NCBI GenBank assembly: GCA_963762865.1
Contig: CAVXNC010000014.1
Span: forward strand, 372,001-436,000
Direction: 5' to 3'
Length of the DNA stretch: 64,000 nt
DNA from: DATHAP01 sp963762865
Lineage (GTDB): Bacteria; Actinomycetota; Actinomycetes; JACCUZ01
Part shown: in pieces, positions 50,571 through 59,441 of the stretch
How the letters are laid out: the number at the start of each line of letters is the position of its first letter
Numbering within the stretch: position 1 is the first letter of the stretch
The notes under the pieces: generated by a model
The model's database searches: none
What the model was told of the DNA's origin: nothing
The model's input: the letters and a program-made list of their open reading frames with translations, nothing else
Translations under genes and position numbers: made by a program

Positions 50571-51368
50571 TCAGAACAGCTCCGGCTGATCGGCGTCGGC
50601 CGTGGTGTCCCCCGCAGCGGCACCTTCCGCGGGGCCACCCTCCGCAGGAACCCCCTCCGCGGGGATCGGCTCGACGAGGTCCGGCCGGTTGTTGCGGACG
50701 TTGTTGACGTCGGTGCCGACCGGGTAGGCGAGCAGCCGACCGGGCGCGGCGGGGACCAGCAGCCCGGACAGCTCGTCCGGGTCGTCCTTGGCAGGGTCGA
50801 GCCAGTCCCCGTAGCGAGCCTTCTCGACCAGAAGCGGCATCCGGTCGTGGATCCGGCCGAGGTCGTCAGGGGCCGACGTGGTCAGCACGGTGCAGGTCCA
50901 CAGCCACGGGTCGGTGTCCTCGGGCGCGTTCTTGTCCTTCCACAGCTCGTAGAGGCCCGCCATCGCCATGACGCCGTCGTCCTTCGGGCGGATGAAGAAC
51001 GGCTGCTTCTTCCCCTTCTCGCCGTACCACTCGAAGTAGCCGTCGGCCGGCAGCAGGCAGCGCCGCCTGGCGAACGCCCGCTTGTAGGCCGGCTTCTCGG
51101 CGACGGTCTCCATCCGGGCGTTGATCATCCGGTTGCCGATCTTCGGGTCCTTGGCCCACGACGGCACGAGGCCCCACTTCACGACCCGCAGCGACCGCAC
51201 CGGGTCGGCCTCGGGCTCATCCCGGGGCGCGCGCTCGACGACCGCGTAGACGTTCTGCGTCGGCGCCACGTTGTAGCTCGCGGGCAGCGACTCCTCCGGC
51301 TTCTCGACGAGCTCGAACTCCTCGACCAGGTCGTCCGGGTTCCGGCTCGCCGCATAGCGTCCACACAC
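50571..51368 (-). CDS. SOS response-associated peptidase family (SRAP/YedK/HMCES)
   Basis: A 265-aa protein that crosslinks to abasic sites in single-stranded DNA. Cys2 directly after the start (CGRYAAS), Asn in SYNVAPTQ, Glu in DGYFEWYGE and His in RIHDRMPLL form the active site. The C-terminal extension (about 35 residues) is Ala/Gly/Glu repeats ending in DQPELF. Start GTG 51368 places Cys at position 2, as the mechanism requires. No LexA-type box seen in front. Usual neighbour of aroA in actinobacteria. Confidence 0.92.
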   Translation of the reverse strand: MCGRYAASRNPDDLVEEFELVEKPEESLPASYNVAPTQNVYAVVERAPRDEPEADPVRSLRVVKWGLVPSWAKDPKIGNRMINARMETVAEKPAYKRAFARRRCLLPADGYFEWYGEKGKKQPFFIRPKDDGVMAMAGLYELWKDKNAPEDTDPWLWTCTVLTTSAPDDLGRIHDRMPLLVEKARYGDWLDPAKDDPDELSGLLVPAAPGRLLAYPVGTDVNNVRNNRPDLVEPIPAEGVPAEGGPAEGAAAGDTTADADQPELF

Positions 51369-51422
51369 GCCTGCCAGCCTGCCAGAGGGTTACCCGCGGT
51401 GGCGGTCGGGCATGGGCGCGGC

Positions 51423-51950
51423 ATGACGGTCGTACGTCGCCTCGCGCGCCCTCTTCTATCCTCCATGTTCATCACCGGCGGCCTCGACTCGCTGCGGCAC
51501 CCCGCCTCCAAGGTCTCAGCCGCCGAGCCCGTCGCCCCACCGATCGCCCGGCGGCTGCCCTACCTACCGGAGGACCCGGAGTCGCTCGTGCGCATCAACG
51601 GCGCCGTCCAGGTCGGCGCGGGACTGATGCTCGCGCTGGGCCGCTTCCCGCGGCTGTCCGCGGCCCTGCTCGCCGGCAGCCTCGTCCCGACGACACTCGC
51701 CGGGCACCGCTTCTGGGAGGAGGAGGACGACACCCGTCGCGCCCAGCAGCAGGTCCACTTCTTCAAGAACCTCAGCATGCTCGGCGGCCTGATCCTGGCC
51801 GCAGTGGACACCGAGGGCCAGCCCTCGCTCGCCTGGCGTGCCCGGCACGCGACGCACCACGCTGCGGTCGGCACGCGCCGCACCAGACGGGCCGCCAAGC
51901 GCAACGCCAGGCTCGTCGCCCACGACGCCCGGCGCGCGCTCCCCGTCTGA
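51423..51950 (+). CDS. DoxX family membrane protein
   Basis: A 175-aa membrane protein with four helices: LLSSMFITGGLDSLRH at the start, VRINGAVQVGAGLMLALGRFPRLSAALLAGSLVPTTL in the middle and NLSMLGGLILAAVD; C-terminal 50 residues are Arg/Ala-rich. DoxX proteins have been linked to oxidative-stress membrane complexes; here no partner is adjacent except the SRAP gene (divergent) and aroA. Confidence 0.8.
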   Translation: MTVVRRLARPLLSSMFITGGLDSLRHPASKVSAAEPVAPPIARRLPYLPEDPESLVRINGAVQVGAGLMLALGRFPRLSAALLAGSLVPTTLAGHRFWEEEDDTRRAQQQVHFFKNLSMLGGLILAAVDTEGQPSLAWRARHATHHAAVGTRRTRRAAKRNARLVAHDARRALPV

Positions 51951-52014
51951 CGGACCGCCGTTGGGGGGCGCCGATCGGCACTACGCTCGCGGCCGTGAGG
52001 GCCGAGGGCGCGCG

Positions 52015-53301
52015 ATGACGCCGACGCTGTGGCCGGCGCCGGTGGCGGCCGGGCCGGTGACAGCGACGGTCGCGCTGCCCGGGTCCAAGTCGCAGACGAA
52101 CCGGGCGCTCGTGCTGGCCGCCCTCTCCCGCGAGCCCGCCGAGCTCGTCGGGGCGCTGCGCAGCCGCGACACCGACCTGATGGTTGCCGGCCTCCGGGCG
52201 ATGGGGACGGCGATCGACACGGCGGGCGACGACTGGTCGGTCCGACCGGCTCAGCTGCAGGGGCCGGCGTCGATCGACGTCGGCAACGCGGGCACGGTGA
52301 TGCGCTTCCTGCCACCGGTGTCGGCGCTCGCCGACGGCCCGGTACTTTTCGACGGCGACCCCCGGTCCCGGGAACGTCCGCTTGCCCCCGTCGTCCGGGC
52401 GCTGCGGGACCTCGGTGTGGAGATCGAGGCGACACACGACCGGCTGCCCCTCACGGTGCACGGCCGCGGCTGGGTCCTCGGCGGGAGTGTCGAGATCGAC
52501 GCGTCCACGTCCTCGCAGTTCGTCTCGGCCATGCTGCTCGCCGCCCCGCGGTTCGCCGACGCCTTCGAGCTGCGACACCGCGGCAGCCGGGTGCCGTCCA
52601 GCGCCCACATCGACATGACGGTGGCGATGCTGCGCGCCGCCGGCGCGATCGTCGAGACCATCGACGAGGCCACCTGGCGGGTCGAGCCCGGCCCGGTGCA
52701 CCTGGGCCGGCACTTCGTCGAGCCCGACCTGTCCAACGCGGCCGCCTTCCTCGCCGCCGCCGTCGTCACCGGTGGGAAGGTCACCGTGCCCGGCTGGCCG
52801 CTGCGCACCACGCAGGCGGGTGACGCGCTGCGTGAGCTGCTGCCGCAGTTCGGCGCGAAGGTCGACCTGCACGACGAGGGTCTGACCGTCACCGGGCCGG
52901 GCCGGCTGCGGGGGGTGGACCTCGACCTGTCGGCGGTCGGCGAGCTCGCCCCCGTGCTCGCCGCCGTCGCGGCGCTTGCGTCCGACCCGTCCAAGCTGCG
53001 CGGCATCGCGCACCTCCGGATGCACGAGACCGACCGGCTGGCCGCGCTCAGCCGGGAGATCGGTGCGTTGGGCGGCGACGTCCGGGAGACCGACGACGGC
53101 CTGGACATCCGTCCCCGGCCCTTGCACGGCGGGCCCTTCGCGACGTACGACGACCATCGGCTCGCGACCGCCGCGGCGGTGCTCGGGCTCTGCGTTCCGG
53201 GGGTCGAGGTGGCCGACGTCGGCACGACCGCCAAGACCCTCCCGACCTTCGTGGACCTCTGGACGGCGATGCTGGCCGCGGCGGACGGTCCGGTGCGGTG
53301 A
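52015..53301 (+). CDS. aroA: 3-phosphoshikimate 1-carboxyvinyltransferase (EPSP synthase)
   Basis: A 428-aa shikimate-pathway enzyme. LPGSKSQTNRALVLAAL (phosphate loop), GNAGTVMRFLPPV, RSRERPLAPVV, STSSQFVSAMLLAAPRF and the C-terminal RMHETDRLAAL and TYDDHRLATAAAV are all conserved. Start ATG 52015 follows GAGGGCGCGCG; a TACGCT box 7 nt before an out-of-frame GTG 51995 suggests a leaderless 7-codon leader ending at ATGA, but this is uncertain. GTGA overlap with rsgA. Confidence 0.95.
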   Translation: MTPTLWPAPVAAGPVTATVALPGSKSQTNRALVLAALSREPAELVGALRSRDTDLMVAGLRAMGTAIDTAGDDWSVRPAQLQGPASIDVGNAGTVMRFLPPVSALADGPVLFDGDPRSRERPLAPVVRALRDLGVEIEATHDRLPLTVHGRGWVLGGSVEIDASTSSQFVSAMLLAAPRFADAFELRHRGSRVPSSAHIDMTVAMLRAAGAIVETIDEATWRVEPGPVHLGRHFVEPDLSNAAAFLAAAVVTGGKVTVPGWPLRTTQAGDALRELLPQFGAKVDLHDEGLTVTGPGRLRGVDLDLSAVGELAPVLAAVAALASDPSKLRGIAHLRMHETDRLAALSREIGALGGDVRETDDGLDIRPRPLHGGPFATYDDHRLATAAAVLGLCVPGVEVADVGTTAKTLPTFVDLWTAMLAAADGPVR

Positions 53302-54296
53302 GCCCGCGGCAGCGCCGCGACCTTGACGAGGACGACGTCCGGGTCCGCCCGTCGCGCGGGTCCCGGCCGCGCACCAAGGACCGCCCGGCCCACGACCAGG
53401 CGGTCACCGCCGTCGTCGTGACCGTCGACCGTGGTCGCTGCACCTGCCGGCTCGACGGCCACGAGGTGACGGCCATGAAGGCCCGCGAGCTCGGCCGGCG
53501 GAGTGTCGTCGTCGGCGACCTGGTCGACCTCGTCGGAGACGTGTCCGGCCGACCCGACACGCTGGCGCGCGTGGTGCGCGTCCGGCCACGCAGGTCCACC
53601 CTGCGGCGCAGCGCCGACGACACCGACCCGATCGAGCGCGTCATCGTCGCGAACGCCGACCAGCTCGTCATCGTCACGGCCCTCGCGGACCCGGCGCCGC
53701 AGACCCGGCTGATCGACCGGTGCCTGGTTGCGGCGTACGACGCCGGGCTGCGCCCGCTGCTGTGCCTCACCAAGCCGGACCTCGCCCCACCCGACACGCT
53801 CCTCGAGACCTACGGCGCGCTGGACGTCGACCACGTCGTGGTGCGCAAAGGCTCCCCGCTCGACGAGCTGGTGGCGCACCTCGCCGACCGGACCAGCGTC
53901 CTGGTCGGGAGCTCGGGCGTCGGCAAGTCGACGATGGTGAACGCTCTGGTCCCCGGCGCCGGGCGGGCGACCGGCGGCGTCAACGCCGTCACCGGGCGCG
54001 GGCGGCACACCTCGTCATCGGCGATCGCGCTCGAGCTGCCGGGCGGCGGATGGGTGATCGACACCCCCGGCGTCCGGAGCTTCGGGCTGGCCCACATCGA
54101 CCTCTCACGGGTGATCCAGTCCTTCCCGGACCTGGAGCCGGGCACCGAGCAGTGCCCGCGCTCCTGCAGCCACGACGAGCCGGAGTGCGCCCTCGACGAC
54201 TGGGTCGCGGCCGGGCACAGCGACCCGGCGCGGCTGTCCTCGCTGCGCCGCCTCCTCCGCAGCCGCGACGAGGAGGAGGCCGGCGCCACCGGGTGA
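53298..54296 (+). CDS. rsgA: Ribosome small subunit-dependent GTPase A
   Basis: A 332-aa circularly permuted GTPase that assists 30S maturation. OB-fold domain with TVDRGRCTCRLDG and VGDLVDLVG, then G4 (LTKPD), G1 (GSSGVGKSTMVN), G3 (DTPGVRSFG) in the permuted order, and a C-terminal zinc finger CPRSCSHDEPEC. All motifs intact. Translational overlap with aroA suggests cotranscription, a typical actinobacterial pair. Confidence 0.94.
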   Translation: MSPRQRRDLDEDDVRVRPSRGSRPRTKDRPAHDQAVTAVVVTVDRGRCTCRLDGHEVTAMKARELGRRSVVVGDLVDLVGDVSGRPDTLARVVRVRPRRSTLRRSADDTDPIERVIVANADQLVIVTALADPAPQTRLIDRCLVAAYDAGLRPLLCLTKPDLAPPDTLLETYGALDVDHVVVRKGSPLDELVAHLADRTSVLVGSSGVGKSTMVNALVPGAGRATGGVNAVTGRGRHTSSSAIALELPGGGWVIDTPGVRSFGLAHIDLSRVIQSFPDLEPGTEQCPRSCSHDEPECALDDWVAAGHSDPARLSSLRRLLRSRDEEEAGATG

Positions 54297-54322
54297 CGCC
54301 GGGCCATCGCCGCGGAAGGAGC

Positions 54323-54391
54323 GACTCCCCAAGAACCACTTGACAGTCGCCGTCCGGCTTCGGCAGACTCCCCAACATGTCTTCGGGAGTC
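54323..54391 (+). promoter_or_regulatory. Promoter and repeated GACTCCC boxes of the 54377 regulator
   Basis: TTGACA (54340-54345), 18 bp and CAGACT (54364-54369), 7 nt before the ATG, form a leaderless promoter. GACTCCCCAA occurs at 54323-54332 and 54366-54375, and the inverse GGGAGTC at 54385-54391 inside the first codons. These repeats flank the promoter and are the likely binding sites of the ArsR-type product. Confidence 0.7.
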
Positions 54392-54928
54392 GCTGACCCG
54401 GCCCACGTCTCGTCGCTGCGGGCGATGGCCCACCCGCTGCGGCTGCGGATGCTCTCGCTGCTGACCGGCACCGCGATGTCCGCGGCCGAGGTGGCCCGCG
54501 AGCTGGGCACCACCCACGCCAACGCGAGCTACCACCTGCGCCAGCTGTACGCCGCCCGGCTGCTGGTGGTCGCCGAGGAGGAGTCGGTGCGCGGCGGCAA
54601 GGCCAAGCGCTACCGCTACGACATCGACTCCCCCGCCGCCACCGCACCCGACGCGAGCAGTGCCGCGCTCTACTACCAGGCCATCGCCGGCGAGCTGGTC
54701 CGCCGGGCCACCGCCCGGCGGGAGAAGGGTGTCCGCGGGGCGAGCAGCGACGCAGAGCTCTGGGTCCGCGAGGAGGACTGGACGGCGGCCGTCGGGTCGG
54801 TCGTCGAGGCGGTGATGCACCTGCACCGCGTCGCCCTCCCGCCGCGCACCGAGGGCGCCCTGCACGTCAGCGTCACGACAGCGCTGTTCGAGATGGACCC
54901 GGCCGCCCCGTTCGGGGGCACGCCATGA
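54377..54928 (+). CDS. ArsR-family (HTH_20) transcriptional regulator
   Basis: A 183-aa regulator. Winged helix at residues about 10-85: VSSLRAMAHPLRLRMLSLLTG, VARELGTTHANASYHLRQLYAARLLV and GKAKRYRYD. The C-terminal helices (about 90 residues) probably bind an effector; no Cys or His cluster for metal. It is followed by an MFS transporter with a 4-bp overlap, so it likely controls that exporter. The GACTCCC boxes around its own promoter support autorepression. Confidence 0.85.
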   Translation: MSSGVADPAHVSSLRAMAHPLRLRMLSLLTGTAMSAAEVARELGTTHANASYHLRQLYAARLLVVAEEESVRGGKAKRYRYDIDSPAATAPDASSAALYYQAIAGELVRRATARREKGVRGASSDAELWVREEDWTAAVGSVVEAVMHLHRVALPPRTEGALHVSVTTALFEMDPAAPFGGTP

Positions 54929-56169
54929 CCTGGCGCACATCCTTGGAACCCCTGGGCTTCCGGGCGTTCCGGCTGCTGCTCGCCGGGCGGCTGGCCGACA
55001 ACCTGGCGCACGCGATCGCTCCCATCGCCCTGGCGTTCGCCGTCCTCGACCTCGGCGGTACGCCCTCACAGCTGGGCCTGGTCCTCGCCTGTCGTGCGAT
55101 CCCGACCGTCCTGCTGATCCTCTTCGGCGGCGTCATCGCGGACCGCCTCCCCCGGCACCTCGTGCTCGTCGTCGCCAACGTCGTCGGCGCGGCCACCCAG
55201 GCCCTCGTCGCCGTCCTGGTGCTCAGCGGCGCCGCGGAGATCTGGATGCTCGCGGCGATCGAGGTCGTCAACGGCTCGGCGAGCGCCTTCCTCTTCCCCG
55301 CGGCCTCGGGACTGACCCCGCAGACGGTGCCTGCGACGCAGCTCCAGCCGGCGAACGCCTTGCTCCGCCTGATGCACAACGGCGCGTTCATCACCGGCGC
55401 CGCCGGCGCCGGCCTCCTGGTGGCGACGGCCGGCCCGGGGTGGGCCTTCGCGATCGACGCGCTGCTCTACCTGGCCGGCGCCGTCCTGCTGGCGCGGCTG
55501 CCCGTCTCGCACTCGGCGCGGCTGGAGAAGACCAGCACCCTGACCGACCTGCGCACCGGCTGGACGGAGTTCAGCTCCCGCACCTGGCTGTGGGTCGTCG
55601 TCCTGGTCTTCGCCTTCGTCAACGCGGCGCACGCAGCCGCGCTGCAGACCCTTGGCCCGGTCGTGGCGGACGACACCATCGGCCGAGCAGCGTGGGGCGG
55701 GGTTCTTGCGGCGATGTCGGTCGGCATGCTGGTGGGCGGCGTCATCGCGCTGCGCAGCAGCTGGGACCGGCCGCTGTACGTCGGCGTGTGCACGGTGCTT
55801 CTCGAGGCCCCCGTGATCCTGCTGCTCGGTGTCCACCCGCATGCCCTCACCCTTGCGGTCGCCGCGTTCATCGCAGGGGTCGGGCTCGAGACCTTCGCGG
55901 TCGCCTGGGACGTCTCGATGCAGACCAACATCCCGCAGGACCGGCTCAGCCGGGTGTACGCCTACGACTGGTTCGGCTCGCTGGTCTTCATCCCGCTCGG
56001 CCAGATCCTCGCCGGCCCGATCTCCGACAAGGTGGGAGTGCGGTCGACGATCGTCGGCGCGGGAGTCGTGGTCCTCGTCGCCACCCTGATCGCGCTGTGC
56101 GTGCCCAGCATCCGCCACCTCCGCCGGGTCGAGACGGCGCCGACGGCGGCCGAGCCCGCCGCGCTCTAG
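54925..56169 (+). CDS. MFS transporter (exporter-like, MFS_3)
   Basis: A 414-aa, 12-helix transporter: GFRAFRLLLAGRLADNLAHAIAPIALAF, loop GGVIADRLPRHLVLVVANVVG, and QTNIPQDRLSRVYAYDWFGSLVFIPLGQILAGPI near the C-terminus, typical of the EntS-like group. Overlaps the ArsR-type gene by 4 bp. Its TAG stop shares the CTAG with the stop of hisN from the other strand. Exported compound unknown, presumably the ligand of the regulator. Confidence 0.82.
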   Translation: MTWRTSLEPLGFRAFRLLLAGRLADNLAHAIAPIALAFAVLDLGGTPSQLGLVLACRAIPTVLLILFGGVIADRLPRHLVLVVANVVGAATQALVAVLVLSGAAEIWMLAAIEVVNGSASAFLFPAASGLTPQTVPATQLQPANALLRLMHNGAFITGAAGAGLLVATAGPGWAFAIDALLYLAGAVLLARLPVSHSARLEKTSTLTDLRTGWTEFSSRTWLWVVVLVFAFVNAAHAAALQTLGPVVADDTIGRAAWGGVLAAMSVGMLVGGVIALRSSWDRPLYVGVCTVLLEAPVILLLGVHPHALTLAVAAFIAGVGLETFAVAWDVSMQTNIPQDRLSRVYAYDWFGSLVFIPLGQILAGPISDKVGVRSTIVGAGVVVLVATLIALCVPSIRHLRRVETAPTAAEPAAL

Positions 56170-56948
56170 GAGGCCAGGCGGGCGAGCACGTCGTCGTGCA
56201 GCAGCCCGTTGGTCGCCAGGGCGCTGCCACCCGCCGGGCCGGCGGTCCCGTCCAGGTCGGTGAAGCGCCCACCCGCTTCCGTGACCACGATCGACGGGGC
56301 GGCCAGGTCGTGCAGCGCGACAGCCGGCTCCGCGGCCACGTCCACCGCGCCCTCGGCGACGAGCATGTACGACCAGAAGTCGCCGTACGCCCGGGTCCGC
56401 CAGACCTCTCGGGCGAGCCCGAGGAAGCCGTCACCGCGATCGGCGGCGTCCCAGCCGCCGAGGCTGGAGTAGGAGAGCGACGCGTCGGCGACCTGGTCAA
56501 CCTTGGAGACCTGCATCCGGGTGGCGGACGTCAGGCTCTTGCCGGTGTAGGCACCCGACCCGGCGCCCGCCCACCACCGACGGCTGAGGGCCGGCGCCGA
56601 CACGAGTCCGGCGACTACCTCGTCGCCGTCCATCAAGGCGATCAGGGTCGCCCAGACCGGCACCCCGCGGACGAAGTTCTTGGTGCCGTCGATCGGGTCG
56701 AGCACCCAACGACGTGGTCCGTGCCCGGTGTCCGGCAGCTCCTCGCCGTGGACCGCGTCCCGCGGACGTGCCCGGGAGAGTGTCGACCGGATCGCCTCCT
56801 CGACGCGCTTGTCGGCATCCGAGACCGGTGTCAGGTCGGGCTTGGTCTCCACGACGAGGTCGCGCGCTTTGAAGCGCGACATCGTCAGCGAGTCAGCGGC
56901 GTCGGCGAGGACGTGCGCCAGGCGGAGGTCATCGTCGTACGCCGTCAT
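56166..56948 (-). CDS. hisN: Histidinol-phosphatase, inositol monophosphatase-like (HisN)
   Basis: A 260-aa Mg-dependent phosphatase. Metal sites VHGEELPDT and WVLDPIDGTKNFVRGVPVWATLIAL, plus AYGDFWSYMLVAEGAVDVAAEPAVALHDLAAPSIVVTEAGG at the C-terminus, as in actinobacterial HisN, which dephosphorylates histidinol phosphate; inositol phosphates are an alternative. ATG 56948 used; the long upstream in-frame extension runs antisense through the next gene. Synteny with aroA-rsgA supports HisN. Confidence 0.8.
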   Translation of the reverse strand: MTAYDDDLRLAHVLADAADSLTMSRFKARDLVVETKPDLTPVSDADKRVEEAIRSTLSRARPRDAVHGEELPDTGHGPRRWVLDPIDGTKNFVRGVPVWATLIALMDGDEVVAGLVSAPALSRRWWAGAGSGAYTGKSLTSATRMQVSKVDQVADASLSYSSLGGWDAADRGDGFLGLAREVWRTRAYGDFWSYMLVAEGAVDVAAEPAVALHDLAAPSIVVTEAGGRFTDLDGTAGPAGGSALATNGLLHDDVLARLAS

Positions 56949-57042
56949 GTAACGAACGGTACAAGTCCCTGGTCGCTGGGCCGTTGCGGCCGCATACTTC
57001 GGACAGATCGCGCGAGTCGCCGCAACGACCGGAGGGGCCCAG

Positions 57043-57432
57043 GTGCAGCTGTTCCGCCGCCGCATCGAGCCGGTCGAGATCGTGCCTGCGGCCATCCCGG
57101 TCCCCCGGTTCAGCATCGACGGCTGGACGCTGACGGGCACCCCGCTGGCCGACAAGCTGACCTCGCGGCTGCCGCGCCCGGACCTGCGCGAGCTGGAGAC
57201 GCTCCTGCACGGCATCGCCGTCGAGGTCGACACCCCCTACACCTACGAGCGGGCAGCCGTCCTGCTGGAGCGGTCCGACGAGTCGGGCCCGGCGCTCTCG
57301 GTCTGCGAGGCGTGGCTGGCCCACCCCGCGTCCAAGTGGCCCGAGTACGCGCACCACACCCGCAGCATCGAGCGGCACCGGGCCCGGCTGCGCGCCCGGC
57401 TGGCGAGCCGGCCGCTCGCCGCGTCGGGGTGA
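57043..57432 (+). CDS. Hypothetical protein
   Basis: A 129-aa cytoplasmic protein. The second half contains LRELETLLHGIAVEVDTPYTYERAAVLLERSDESGPALSVCEAWLAHP, an all-helical region, and an Arg-rich end (HHTRSIERHRARLRARLASR). No domain recognised. It overlaps the DUF2087 gene start by 4 bp (GTGA), so the two should act together. Confidence 0.55.
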   Translation: MQLFRRRIEPVEIVPAAIPVPRFSIDGWTLTGTPLADKLTSRLPRPDLRELETLLHGIAVEVDTPYTYERAAVLLERSDESGPALSVCEAWLAHPASKWPEYAHHTRSIERHRARLRARLASRPLAASG

Positions 57433-57986
57433 GCGAGGTCCTGCCCGCGCTGGACCCGCTCGACCTGCTCGGCGTCCTGGCGGACGAGACCCGGCTGCGC
57501 GCCTTCGCCGCCGTGGTCCTCGGCTCGAGGACGACCGCCGACGTGGTCGATCGTGCCGACCTGCGCGAGAAGGACGCCCTCAAGGCGCTGAGCTCACTGC
57601 AGTCCGCGGGTCTGGTCGCCCGCACGAGCGACGGCTGGTCCCTGGTCGCCGGCCGGCTGCGCGACGCGGCGATCGCGACGGCCGTCCCGAGGGAGTACGT
57701 CGACCACGGCTCGGCAGACTCCCAGGTGGTCGGCGTCCTGCGCACCTTCCTGCCCGAGGGCCGGATCGCCCACATGCCGGCTGCCCGGTCCAAGCGGCTC
57801 GTGGTGCTCGACCACGTGGCCCGGACCTTCGAGCCCGGTGTCCGCTACCCGGAGCGCGACGTCAACGCCATGCTCGGGGCGTTCTTCGACGACTACGCGG
57901 CACTGCGGCGCTACCTGGTCGACGAGGGCTTCCTGGCCCGCGACGCCGGGACCTACTGGCGGATCGGCGGCAGCGTCGAGATCTGA
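57429..57986 (+). CDS. ArsR-like HTH and DUF2087 protein
   Basis: A 185-aa protein. N-terminal winged helix (LDLLGVLADETRLRAFAAVVLGSRTTADVVDRADLREKDALKALSSLQSAGLV) and a C-terminal DUF2087 domain (VVGVLRTFLPEGRIAHMPAARSKRLVVLDHVARTFEPGVRYPERDVNAML, then DYAALRRYLVDEGFLARD-YWRIGG). DUF2087 is a small nucleic-acid-related domain often joined to HTH. Probably a transcription factor; targets unknown. Confidence 0.82.
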   Translation: MSEVLPALDPLDLLGVLADETRLRAFAAVVLGSRTTADVVDRADLREKDALKALSSLQSAGLVARTSDGWSLVAGRLRDAAIATAVPREYVDHGSADSQVVGVLRTFLPEGRIAHMPAARSKRLVVLDHVARTFEPGVRYPERDVNAMLGAFFDDYAALRRYLVDEGFLARDAGTYWRIGGSVEI

Positions 57987-58049
57987 GCCGACGAAGCGTG
58001 ACCTCGCCGTGACTCCACGGGCACCTGCCGGGGTGGCAGGCTGTCGGCC

Positions 58050-58526
58050 ATGTTCGACACGATTCTCGGGCTACCGGTGCACGCCCTCGTCGTGCACGCC
58101 GTGGTCATCCTGGTCCCGCTCTCCGCAGCCGGTGTGGTGGCGATCGCCGCCGTGCCCCGGTGGCGGGAGCGCTTCGGCACGCTGGTGCTGCTCGTCAGCA
58201 CCGCGGCTCTCGTCACGGTTCCGGTAGCCACGCGGTCGGGCGGGAAGCTCGAGGAGCGGATCGGCGCCAAGGGCGTCGTGGCCCGCCAGATCGACGACCA
58301 CAAGGAGATCGGCGAGCTCGTTCTGTGGCCGACGCTCGCCATGTGGGCGCTGGCCATCGGGCTCGTCCTGATCAGCCGGCGCGGCTCGTCGAAGGGCGCC
58401 GTGACCGTGGTCGCCGTGCTGGCGGCGCTCGCGGCGATCGTCGCCGCAGGTGTCGTGGTCCGCGCCGGTCACCTCGGGTCGACGGCCGTCTGGAGCTGCA
58501 CGATCGGCTCGGACGCCTGCAAGTAG
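58050..58526 (+). CDS. DUF2231 family membrane protein
   Basis: A 158-aa protein with four membrane helices: ILGLPVHALVVHAVVILVPLSAAG at the start contains the conserved HALVVH pair (two His in the membrane), typical of DUF2231, and LVLWPTLAMWALAIGLVL; C-terminus TAVWSCTIGSDACK with two Cys. A hairpin (CCTGCC/GGCAGG, 58024-58040) lies upstream and CAGGCT is 7 nt before the ATG. May be a heme or copper membrane protein; unknown. Confidence 0.82.
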   Translation: MFDTILGLPVHALVVHAVVILVPLSAAGVVAIAAVPRWRERFGTLVLLVSTAALVTVPVATRSGGKLEERIGAKGVVARQIDDHKEIGELVLWPTLAMWALAIGLVLISRRGSSKGAVTVVAVLAALAAIVAAGVVVRAGHLGSTAVWSCTIGSDACK

Positions 58527-58537
58527 CGCGCTGCTAC
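58523..58537. terminator. Short hairpin with both convergent stop codons
   Basis: GTAGC (58523-58527) pairs with GCTAC (58533-58537) around GCGCT. The stem contains TAG of the DUF2231 gene and the opposite-strand TAG of the 58534 gene, the same arrangement as at 22255-22271. Confidence 0.4.
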
Positions 58538-59346
58538 AGCTCGGCCCGGCCACGCCGCCACGAGCCGCTGAACCGCGTCGCGGCGGCGAGGACCGCGGGG
58601 CCGGCGAGGACCGCGGCCAGGTCGAACCAGCCGTAGCCGCCCGCCGCGCCCGACGGCGGGTTGCCGATCGTGACCAGCCCGGTGGGATCGTGCGTCCGCC
58701 ATTCCCAGGTGCCCAGCCAGGTGCCGAGGAGCTCCAGGTAGGTCACGACGACGAAGGCCCCGACGTAGAGCGAGCGTGAGCGGCCCCAGCACAGGAAGCC
58801 GACGAGGCAGAGGTACCAGAACGCGCCCAGCGCATCCGGGCGCGAGTGCAGGAACAGCCCCCAGGCGGCGTACGCCCCACCGACGAGCACCGTCACGGCC
58901 ACGAGCACCGGGAGGCGATGCCGCATCCAGACGCTGCGACCCATGGCGAGCGCGCACAGGTAGACCAGCCCGTGCCCCGGTGGGACGAAGGCCGGCACGT
59001 TGTCGAGGCGGTAGACGTAGACCTGCAGCAACGGCGAGAAGGTGTACTCCACCGCGGTAGCGAAGAGCACCACGACCGCGACCTGGGCGCGCACCAGCGG
59101 TGCCTCGCGGCGCAGCAGGGCGACCAGCAGGAGCCAGGTCCCCACGCCGAGCAGGCGCTGCTGCCAGATGCCGGCCGACCGGTCGAGCAGCAGCACCAGC
59201 GGGACCCAGGTGAGGGTCAGGACCACAGGGGGGTCGAGCACGGACCGCCGCACCCGGCGCGCTGCCTGGGCGCCCTGGCTCAGCGGGCCCGCCGGGGCGA
59301 TCGTCGTCGCGGCGCCCGCGCTGCGACTGACGACCTCGGCGCTCAC
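58534..59346 (-). CDS. Integral membrane protein of unknown function
   Basis: A 270-aa protein with about eight membrane helices. The motif YTFSPLLQVYVYRLDNVPAFVPPGHGLVYL followed by LGTWEWRTHDPTGLVTIGNPPSGAAGGYGWFD (partly conserved Trp/Gly stretch) resembles carotenoid-related or lysoplasmalogenase-like membrane proteins, but no firm family. GTG 59346 is chosen; a CATACT box precedes it by 7 nt. The 30 residues upstream in frame are unlikely. Confidence 0.55.
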   Translation of the reverse strand: MSAEVVSRSAGAATTIAPAGPLSQGAQAARRVRRSVLDPPVVLTLTWVPLVLLLDRSAGIWQQRLLGVGTWLLLVALLRREAPLVRAQVAVVVLFATAVEYTFSPLLQVYVYRLDNVPAFVPPGHGLVYLCALAMGRSVWMRHRLPVLVAVTVLVGGAYAAWGLFLHSRPDALGAFWYLCLVGFLCWGRSRSLYVGAFVVVTYLELLGTWLGTWEWRTHDPTGLVTIGNPPSGAAGGYGWFDLAAVLAGPAVLAAATRFSGSWRRGRAEL

Positions 59347-59441
59347 CGGGCCGAGTATGACGGGCTTGGCCGAGTCGGTGCTTGTCGGGCGCTTCCGTTG
59401 GCGAGCAGGATGGGGGGCACCGACCCGAGGAGGCACCTCAC

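Noticed and set aside
51369..51422. LexA box before the SRAP gene
   Set aside because: No TCGAAC-N4-GTTCGA-like sequence in the short intergenic region.
51995..52018. Seven-codon leaderless ORF before aroA
   Set aside because: TACGCT-N7-GTG is suggestive, but such a short frame cannot be told from chance; mentioned only under aroA.
55440..57986. Plus-strand frame of 848 codons ending in the DUF2087 protein
   Set aside because: Only the last 185 codons have protein-like sequence; the rest is antisense to hisN or out of frame with the MFS gene.
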